DNA from: Gyrodactylus bullatarudis | Lineage: Eukaryota > Platyhelminthes > Monogenea > Gyrodactylidea > Gyrodactylidae | DNA length: 64,000 nt | Assembly: GCA_012064415.1 (NCBI GenBank) | Contig: SSNU01000019.1 | Coordinates: forward strand, 403,545-467,544 | Direction: 5' to 3' | In this document: piece by piece, positions 56,307 through 64,000 of the stretch | How the letters are laid out: each line of letters starts with the position of its first letter | Numbering within the stretch: the first letter of the stretch is position 1 | Made by a program: the position numbers and the translations under genes | The notes under the pieces: model-generated | Told to the model about the DNA's origin: nothing | The model's database searches: none | The model's input: the letters and a program-made list of their open reading frames with translations, nothing else

Positions 56307-56913
56307 AATTTAATACAAAACTTATTTTGAACCTGTTTTAGTTTAAGCGTGCAAGCAATGAGGTCAGTCGAGAGTAAAGATAATTTTTTTACAAACAAAA
56401 AAAGTCCGAAATAGTCGCTAAAAAATGTCTCAAACATAATCTGTGTACGTACTTACAATGGTATTAAACAGTTTTTCTCTGAATATAAAGTCATTTTTAG
56501 ATTAATATAGCTACTATTAGGAGTGGGCACAATACCAAGTGTATCAAACCGACCCAAAAATTTCATGTTTTCAATCGTAATCCACATACATGAGCCTCTT
56601 AAAATATATGAATTCAAGTTTATTTCTATAAATCTTCTAAATAAGACTCCGAGTTGAAAATTTCCTCAAGATGAATTTGTTCTAATCTTGATTTAGGTAG
56701 GAAAGATGACTTTCTTCGATGAGAAGTACAAGAACTCTACCCTAGAAAAATCCTATTCCTAACTCATACTTGATTGTATTTCAAAGATCATTCTCAACTT
56801 GAAGAATTACTTACATTTTATGCAAAAATATTTTTTTTACACCTACTTCAAAGTAGTCATTAAAAAAAAGGAAAAATGTTATCAACTCGTTTTAAGAAAA
56901 TAATGAAATCGAT
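56307..56913. other. Intergenic, between the proline-rich ORF and SMN
   Basis: About 600 bp of AT-rich DNA that must hold the 3' ends of two convergent genes. No clear AATAAA was found for SMN. Nothing else seen. Confidence 0.5.
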
Positions 56914-57672
56914 TTAAACCTTTTTATTTAATGCTTGATAATAACCTGTATAATAACCAGCCATGAACCAGCTAGTGAGAACAGCTTTCTGAATGTCATC
57001 ATCATCTGGCATTTCCAAAGAATCAAGTAGCTCTTGTGGAATTTGTACTTCTGATGAATTCAATGAATCAGGAATTTTTGTTTCTTTCTTTTCCATGGTT
57101 GGGATATGATGATTAAAAGTATCCTTCTGTTTAGACTTGGGCTCTTCTCCTTCCTCACTGATTTTAATTGATTCTGAGTAAGCTTGAGAGTTTAATTTAT
57201 CTTTGACTAGCTTTTTGGTCAAATTATCAATTTCTATGATACAGTCAAGATCAACAAGATCATCATTTTCAAAATAATAATACCGAATGAGGTACTTTTC
57301 TGATTCTTTGAACACTTTTAGTATATGAGCAAAGTAATATTCGTCATCAACATATTTACAGATAACTGCCATACCTTCGGTCAGATTTAAATCTTTGCTA
57401 GGCTTAGATACCTCTGGATCTACACAGGATTCTTTACATTGTTCTACTGATAAGAGGGCAGATAGAGAGTCTACTAGAAGATCTTCGTTGACAAAACTGC
57501 TTTCACTTTCATTTAATTGCATTGGTGTCAAATGTTTTTTGGCAACTTTCTCCGTATTTCCGTTTTGAAGAATGAGTATTTTGCATTCTTTGTCATCTAT
57601 ATCTAGAATTTTCACTATTAAAGAATCTTTCTCTAGTGTTTTGTACAAGCATAACGATCCTTGAACGATCAT
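56914..57672 (-). CDS. SMN: Survival motor neuron (SMN) protein, intronless, with two Tudor-like domains
   Basis: The 252-aa protein ends with the SMN oligomerisation YG box (LTSWFMAGYYTGYYQAL, residues 232-248), the family's diagnostic feature. A Tudor domain at about 98-148 (EGMAVICKYVDDEYYFAHIL) fits the Sm-protein methylarginine reader. A second Tudor-like fold is suggested at 5-50 (GSLCLYKTLEKDSLIVKILD). SMN drives assembly of Sm rings on snRNAs in the cytoplasm and Cajal bodies. The usual N-terminal Gemin2-binding helix is not visible, and an in-frame TGA just before the ATG rules out a longer N-terminus in this exon. The coding region is unbroken, unlike the neighbouring genes. Confidence 0.88.
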   Translation of the reverse strand: MIVQGSLCLYKTLEKDSLIVKILDIDDKECKILILQNGNTEKVAKKHLTPMQLNESESSFVNEDLLVDSLSALLSVEQCKESCVDPEVSKPSKDLNLTEGMAVICKYVDDEYYFAHILKVFKESEKYLIRYYYFENDDLVDLDCIIEIDNLTKKLVKDKLNSQAYSESIKISEEGEEPKSKQKDTFNHHIPTMEKKETKIPDSLNSSEVQIPQELLDSLEMPDDDDIQKAVLTSWFMAGYYTGYYQALNKKV

Positions 57673-57794
57673 TTTTCATAAAATTCTACAATTAAAACTC
57701 ACTTTTGAAAAGTTGATTTATATTTTGTTTAAGACAATTTCATCTAAAGTTGATGTCTCGTGAAAATTCAAATCATTTCAGAGAATAAAAAGAA
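57673..57794. promoter_or_regulatory. Compact divergent SMN/dynamin promoter region
   Basis: Only 122 bp separate the two start codons. No TATA box is placed usefully for either gene. Each ATG is preceded by a splice-acceptor-like sequence pointing into the gene: AAATCATTTCAG 13 bases before the dynamin ATG and TTTTAATTGTAG 15 bases before the SMN ATG on the other strand. Confidence 0.55.
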
Positions 57795-58182
57795 ATGGCT
57801 GGAAATGAAGGAATGGGATTTCTCATTCCCCTGGTGAATAGGTTACAAGATGCTTTTACTTCTCTTGGAGTCCCTTTAAACTTGGATCTACCTCAGATTG
57901 CTGTTGTTGGCAGTCAAAGTGCCGGTAAAAGTAGTGTTTTGGAAAATTTTGTCGGTAGAGATTTTTTGCCTCGTGGAAGTGGTATTGTCACTAGAAGACC
58001 TCTTGTCCTTCAACTAATAAATCATCAATCAGAGTATGGAGAATTTCTACATTGCAAAAATAAACAGTTTACTGATTTTGATGAGATTCGCAAGGAAATT
58101 GAAGCAGAGACTGATCGGGAAACTGGATCAAATAAAGGAATCTCAAAAGCTCCCATCAATCTGAGAATTTTTTCTCCCAATG
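57795..58182 (+). CDS. Dynamin, coding exon 1
   Basis: It encodes residues 1-129: [20 protein letters not shown], the P-loop, [20 protein letters not shown] and [19 protein letters not shown]. The donor GTGAGC interrupts a Val codon. Confidence 0.95.
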
Positions 58183-61100
58183 GTGAGCCTATCTAATTTT
58201 TTTTATTTGGATATTTGTTATTTTATTAGAAATGACTTTATGACTTGGAAATCTGTTTTTTGAGTAATAGTTTATTCACGTAAATGTTCAAAAGCGTCCG
58301 AAAATCCACTTAAATGCATAATTTAGAATTATATAAAATATATTTATAGTTTATGATATTTCTCCAGTTATGAAAATAGGTTTTTATTGTATTTTGATGC
58401 ATAAATCCTGGTGACTAAATAAATAATTTTATTTCTAGTTTTGAATTTGACTCTTATCGATTTACCTGGAATGACTAAAGTCCCTGTCGGAGACCAACCT
58501 GCAGACATTGAAAAACAAATTAGAGATATGCTATTCCATTTCATCACGAATGAAAACTGCTTGATATTGGCCGTGTCTCCTGCCAACTCTGATCTTGCCA
58601 ATTCAGATGCTCTTAAAATTGCAAAGGAAGTTGATCCGAATGGAATGAGGACCATCGGTGTTATCACTAAACTTGATCTTATGGATCAAGGTACTGATGC
58701 AAGAGAAATTTTGGAGAATCGTCTCCTACCCCTTAGAAGAGGTTATGTGGGTGTTGTTAATCGTAGTCAACGCGACATTGATGGCAACAAGGACATTAAA
58801 TTGGCCCTTGCTGCTGAGAGAAAGTTTTTCCTATCTCACAATAGCTATCGTCACATGGCTGATCGTATGGGAACTCCATACTTGCAACAAATCTTGAATC
58901 AACAACTAACCAATCACATTCGAGATACCCTCCCCGGTCTAAGGAATAAACTTCAATCGCAAATGTTGAGTATGAAAAAAGAGGTTGACGAGTTTCGCGA
59001 TTATAAACCATCCGATCCTTCGTACAAGACGAAAACTCTCCTCTTGTGAGTTATTATCATTTTATATATCCAGAATAGATAAAAAAAGTGCATTTTCCCT
59101 CTTCCCCTATATGTTATGCGGTTATATAAACCTTTTTTATTTACAATCATCTTGTTATCTTGCATTATAAAACAAATAACATTCCATGAGATAAACAGGG
59201 ATATTCCGGTTAGTATATTACCGAATTAGTAGAATCGATTTCGTTGGTTTCTTGCAAAAAAATCCCAATCAAAAGAGATGACCAGCTCAGCATTGTCGCT
59301 GAACATCTCTCTGGAAATCCTTGTCTCTTTTTTTCTAAGTTAAGTTTGATTTGTGTTACATAATAAACACATTCTATATTCTTTCTCTTGTTACTATTTA
59401 ATGTATAAATAGAAATTGCTTCATCTTTATCGACAAACGATTTGGCCTGAATAAATCAAATCGATTATTTCTCGTGAGAAGAAATATCTTTGATAGATCT
59501 CTACTTTTTAATATCTCATCTCGATTGTCTATGTTGTCTGTGAACTCACTTCTCCTTGAGATAATCCCATTTGATATAAAATAAATGTAAACCTTCACAC
59601 ATTAGACCTATTCCCTACCAATTGGGGTAGGTATTTTAAGTACCTTCTTTTCGACCAATCAGAGCTCATGAACCAGTCTACTTGATCACTCGAAAGTAAA
59701 CATTTGCTAAATCAATAAATTTTATGTCTCATTTTTCTTCAATCATTTTGAAATAAATCCCTATTTAAAGAATCACATTCTAACATGTACATTAAAATGC
59801 TATAAATGGAGTGTACAGACAGGTAGTGTGATGTGGAAAATAACCAAAACATAACATGGCCAATGTCTATGTCTTTCTTTTGTTAGTTTTTCTCATAATT
59901 TATTAATCCCTAAAACTATGACTAGCTAGCTTCTCACATATAAAGAGGAAAATTTACTTTAAAACACAGTAGTATTCAATGAATTCTGTGTGTAAAAATA
60001 TTGACAATGTAATTAAATCATATTTTTCATTAAAATTGTTTGCAAGAGAAATTTAATTGTAGCATAGGATACATTTCAATAGTTCCGATAGTTGGTTCAA
60101 ATTTTTTTGAAGTCCCGAATTAATTCTTTAAAGACGCTCAAATCACTTGAAAAATAAACCAATTTTCATGCCCTATAATCTCTCAAATTTCAATATTTTT
60201 GGTAAAATTTGAAACTTAAATTCTCATTTTAAAACTGTTAGGCTTGGCACAGGAGACTTTTCTTACCTTGACATGTGGGAAAATAACTGAAATTCATAAA
60301 TTCTAAAATTGGTAAAAACGATGAAAAACTCGGCTTTTTGTATTATTTAAGATATGAATGGAATTTTTACTTCAATTTGATCAAACTTGATAAATTTGTA
60401 TTATTTTCAGAGCTGTGCAAGCATTTGAGAGTGACTTTTCCCAATCTATCGATGGATCTGGATCAGAAGTGGACACTACCACTCTCTCTGGCGGTGCTCT
60501 GATAAATAAAATCTTTTTCGAAAGATTTCCCTATGATCTGGCCATGGTGAGTTTACTTTATACCTTATCCACATACAAGACTTTAATCGATAAATCAAAG
60601 AAAATTTACAATTGTAATTGAATTTTTCATGCTCTTCCCTCTTCTATTCAAGCATTCGGTAAGATTTAGATGCTATATCTCCCCCCTCTCATCGATTTTA
60701 TTGAGTTAATTCTTTTTATTTCATTCTCTTTTTTCACCATTGGGAGAAAATTTAATTTCTCTAATATCCCTAATAATAATAGCCAGAAAGCCTGCTTCAC
60801 TCATCAAAGTCACATAAAAGGGAACAATAATCCGACAATCATTTGAGACAAAAATCTATCTGTTGAATGAATTTGCTTTTTACTCTAGAAAAAGGTGATT
60901 AGAGCATCTGTAAATTTCTACACTTGATTAGATTTATCAATTGTAAAGTTTAGCAAAAATACCTCATATAACGTTATATTTCGTCAGATCTCTAAACTCA
61001 GATACTACAATGGATTAAAAATCTAGAAATTAAGAATTTTATGTGCTTGGATTTCAGTGGTTGAAAGATCTTTTTATTTCGATCCGACGAACATACTCTC

Positions 61101-62904
61101 AAAATCTTTATAAATATGATAATTTTTTCTAGACTGTGTTATTGTAAAATTGTTTTATTGAATAAATTCTCAATTCAACTAATCTAAAATGTATAATATG
61201 ACATGAGTGATATATATATTAGAGTAGGCCAAATTTTTCAACTTTTCCCAGCTTTAATCTCATTTTGTCCTGATATGCAAAATATCGATTGAAAATGACA
61301 ATTTTTGAACATGCGCCAAGAATTTATCAATGAATTATACTACGTGAAAGGACAAAATTAAGATTTTTTGAATTGTTTTTGCAACATTTTGAATAAAACA
61401 ACATTTTAGTAAAAATTGAGTATTTTTTTAACTTTTTGAAAGAAATTCCTAGGAAATTAGGTAGATTTAGATTATTTTAGGGAAAATATGATTTTTGTAT
61501 ATCAGAACATGAAAAGATTTCATTTTGATTTTCAAAAATGCGTTTTTCTCGGTTAAAACATCAATATATATTGATTAAGGCATATAACATTGTTCGGGAA
61601 AAATAAAATTTTGTATTACCCTAATATATAATATAATGAATTAATTCTACTATATATCTGCATATGATAACACCATCTTGTATATAATTCAAATTATCTA
61701 AAATATGTTTAGTAAAGTTTAAGTTGATTCATAAATCAATCTCAATTACACATGTTGTTATTTTTCCCCAATAATCAATCTAATTCTAAATGAAACTGAA
61801 ATTCCGACAGGCTCATGGACGTTTTCTGGATCACGGATAGTTGTCTCAAAGTTTTTTCCGACTAATTTTCCTCTAGTAATTTATATTACAGACGATTCGG
61901 AAATGGTAGCTAAGTTGGTAAAATTTGATGTCAATTCCATGTCAATTTGGAAGGAAAATTTGTACTCAAAGATAGCCTCTCAAATACATAATGAATAGTG
62001 CAGCACCTGTACTTACAAAGGTTACTAGAAATATTTCGTTCTAGGTGGTTAGCATTGGACCACAATGTTTAAATCTCAGGTTGTGGCTTACTGATGAGTC
62101 CAAAAGAGGACGAAAAGTGCGTGTATGTCTACCAAAGATGTATACTTAGGTTATTTCTGAATGCTTTGTGAGTTTCTATCGTACCAGTCTCGGTGGGATC
62201 CATTAGTAAGCTGTAACATTCAGCGACATGGGCTAATCCATTACCAAATAAGACGTTCCTGTGGGATATATTACCTAAGCACTTGGAACGAAATATTTCT
62301 AGTAATCTCAAATACAATTCTAAATGCACTTTTTTCTTCAAATCTCATGGGTGTTATTCATTGTTCTTCAAGTTTTTTAACGACTTAAGAAGAATTTCTC
62401 ATTTGACAAGAATGTATCATATAGGAATAAAAATGATAGTAGAAGCACTCATCTTCTCAATAGAGAGTGGCTATGGTTTCCTTTCTCTCTTCAAAATCTC
62501 TTCATGATTCATTTGATTAGCCTTTTTTTCTCTTTCTACTTCAAAGACTTGAAGGGACTCTTTTAGCACTAATTTTAACCAATTGAGAATGAATAAATTT
62601 ATCAAGACAGACTCAATCTTTTTCCATAGTCCTTATCAGCGAAACCTCTCAATGCACCCAATCTACAATAATTAAAATTTTCTTTTACAACTAACAAATC
62701 TTCTTCCTGGATATGTATTGTGATAGAAACTCTAGAGACAAAAATTTTAGTTTAATTTCCATTCATTATGTACACTTTTTTCTCGGACTGATTCAAGAAG
62801 ATGTTTAATTTTTCTTTCTTCCTTTTCACTCTCTAGAATCAGACAGATGAAGATGATCTCAGATCAGACATTAGCTATGCAATTAGAAATATCCATGGTA
62901 TCAA
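57795..62904 (+). CDS. Dynamin GTPase, first four coding exons (continues beyond the window)
   Basis: Exons 57795-58182, 58439-59045, 60411-60546 and 62837-62904 join in phases 1, 2 and 0 with GT-AG borders and give about 400 residues of a classical dynamin (shibire/DNM type). All GTPase motifs are present: G1 GSQSAGKSS (39-47), the switch-I Thr in GIVTRR (66), G3 DLPG (137-140) and G4 TKLD (206-209). The start of the middle/stalk domain ([16 protein letters not shown]) is included. Dynamins pinch off clathrin-coated vesicles at the plasma membrane. The remaining stalk, PH, GED and proline-rich parts must lie to the right; the last kilobase shows no further exon. The [10 protein letters not shown] start matches the family's variable N-terminus. 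Confidence 0.95.
58183..58438. other. Dynamin intron 1
   Basis: A 256-base GT-AG intron, AT-rich, without other features. Confidence 0.9.
58439..59045 (+). CDS. Dynamin, coding exon 2
   Basis: It encodes the core of the G domain from [20 protein letters not shown] through [20 protein letters not shown] to [20 protein letters not shown] and the start of the stalk. The acceptor is TTATTTCTAG and the donor GTGAGT, leaving phase 2. Confidence 0.96.
59046..60410. other. Dynamin intron 2
   Basis: About 1.4 kb, AT-rich, with no repeat or ORF recognised. Confidence 0.8.
60411..60546 (+). CDS. Dynamin, coding exon 3
   Basis: [20 protein letters not shown], then [20 protein letters not shown], the conserved ELSGGA-x-INRIFHERFP block of dynamins. 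The acceptor TTATTTTCAG and donor GTGAGT give phase 0. Confidence 0.94.
61275..61525. repeat. Dispersed repeat, partner of 3351-3600
   Basis: Shares TGCGCCAAGAATTTATCAAT, the GATTTTTGTATATCAGAACATG run and intermediate blocks with the 3.4-kb copy. Confidence 0.6.
62019..62320. repeat. Inverted-repeat element carrying the [16 protein letters not shown]
   Basis: TTACTAGAAATATTTCGTTC on the plus strand at about 62023 recurs on the minus strand at about 62305, making a ~300-bp foldback. The minus arm reads into the conserved ORF at 62129-62293. Confidence 0.5.
62129..62293 (-). pseudogene. C-terminal ORF fragment of a repeat protein, copy 2
   Basis: [34 protein letters not shown] and [11 protein letters not shown] align without gaps with the 39768-39932 copy and end at the same stop. 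The two share fourteen consecutive identical codons, and many remaining differences are conservative. The protein family is unknown to me. Confidence 0.55.
62837..62904 (+). CDS. Dynamin, coding exon 4
   Basis: The acceptor TCACTCTCTAG and donor GTGAGT border 68 bases encoding [22 protein letters not shown], the conserved stalk helix. Phase 2 out; the next exon is outside the window. Confidence 0.92.
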
Positions 62905-64000
62905 GTGAGTAACTAACTTAAATTCTCATACTGTTCATATCCAATTTCGAATAAATTATTATCTAGTCTCTTTATACTTTACGTTCAACCTGAGATCTAA
63001 ATTCCTCTTTTGTATTATGTATTCTTGGGATAAATAAGTTTACTAGGCATGTATGAACTTTCGTAAAACTAATGTAATTTTTTTATCTCTTACCAGAATC
63101 ATTTATCATCATATTTAACTCAGCTAGGCATGAAGGAATGATTTTGAAATACCACAAAGATTATTTTAAAAATAATTATAGACGATTTCATTAGTTCTAC
63201 GAAACATCATCCACGTCTAATAATGACCAAAATGGGGAAGAATAGTCCACTTCAAATGAACAAAAAATACTTTCTTATCAATCGGTCAATAAATCTTGGT
63301 TCGTTCTTTTGCTCTACATACATGAATTGCTTACAGCGATAAAAGTTCACAGAATCACCCTTTTATTTTTCATCTCAGTCTTATTCGAAAGATACACTTG
63401 ACAATTCCATCTTCTCTGAGATATCTCTTATTATTCAACTTATTTGTATAAACATTTCCAAGTTTACGTCCAACTTACAACAGTTAGTCATTTGAATGAT
63501 TTTATGTAAATTTATTCTTTCGTTTCAAAATTTATATCTTAAACATTAGAATGTATACGAATTCCTGCCATGCCATATGGATTGCTTGAATATTGAATTT
63601 CTTTTTCTTTTACCGAAGAAAAAAAGCAATCTACCACTACTCTAAGCCCTTTTTCATAATTTGAGAATCAATTTTCCTGAGAATAATTCTTGATATTTAT
63701 GTTCTGTGAGATGTGTACAAACATCGGTTTTGAGCTGAATCACCGTAGTCATATTGAATAAAGGTAGAAGATGATGCCAATTATTAAATTATTAAAGTAG
63801 GCCTTTATTTCGGGCATACTCATCAGTGTGATACATGCCATATAAGTACAAATTTGCAAAGATAAATAGTTATCAGTCATTGGTTCAAAATTATTACAAT
63901 TGTGGTTGGTCAGACCCTTTTTTAAAGGGTTGACTACTCGATTTTTTAGATCGTAGTAATTTGAGTATTTGATAAATAATTAACATTAAGATATAAATTA
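62905..64000. other. Dynamin intron 4, to the window edge
   Basis: About 1.1 kb, AT-rich. No exon with dynamin stalk similarity and no repeat with clear ends was seen. Confidence 0.7.

Larger units (their letters stand above)
60547..62836. other. Dynamin intron 3
   Basis: About 2.3 kb containing the partner of the 3.35-kb dispersed repeat (61275-61525) and a foldback-like repeat with an ORF tail (62019-62320). Other parts show nothing recognisable. Confidence 0.6.

Noticed and set aside
58368..59011. Antisense ORFs across dynamin exon 2
   Set aside because: They overlap a strongly conserved dynamin exon in other frames and have no independent support.

Overview
The window is AT-rich animal DNA from a draft assembly (there is one run of N at 28817-29105). 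Genes are split by GT-AG introns of up to several kilobases, and most of the DNA between exons is transposon-derived. The host proteins (dynamin, a protein 4.1-type FERM protein, an SMN protein and a C16orf89/DUF4735 secreted protein) are bilaterian. The transposons (CR1/Jockey-like LINEs with (TAA)n-type tails, IS630/Tc1-mariner elements, a KRBA2-like integrase and a fragment with a GEKFHQD motif) are of kinds common in arthropods. An invertebrate, perhaps a crustacean, is the best guess, but this is inference and no species can be named from the sequence.

Layout. (1) 3.9-15.8 kb, minus strand: a complete five-exon gene for a secreted C16orf89 (UPF0764/DUF4735) homologue of about 303 aa, with a TATA box. 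A 1.36-kb segment holding its promoter, exon 1 and part of intron 1 is present a second time, apparently identical, at 1932-3289. That copy is embedded inside a LINE fragment downstream of the gene. (2) 16.0-24.4 kb: a 5'-truncated LINE, then a gene-free stretch with a Tc1-type MITE, a miniature LTR element and foldback elements. (3) 24.5-48.9 kb, minus strand: a FERM-domain gene of the protein 4.1/coracle family, built from seven coding exons whose splice phases all agree, one only 26 nt long. Its introns contain a near-complete IS630/Tc1-mariner element with ~124-bp inverted repeats, a relic of a second one, a hAT-like MITE, a tRNA-derived SINE, LINE fragments and several foldback elements. 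(4) 50.8-54.2 kb, plus strand: a rearranged endonuclease+RT LINE followed by a decayed KRBA2-like integrase element bordered by TAGCTAGCTA-rich sequence. (5) 55.9-56.3 kb: a small secreted proline-rich protein of unknown function. (6) 56.9-64.0 kb: an intronless SMN gene (minus) and dynamin (plus, first four coding exons, running off the window), divergently arranged with only 122 bp between start codons.

The host genes do not form an operon or pathway. The main themes are transposon traffic through large introns, one transposon-associated duplication of a promoter plus signal-peptide exon, and a compact bidirectional SMN/dynamin promoter. No bacterial features, CRISPR arrays or rRNA were seen.
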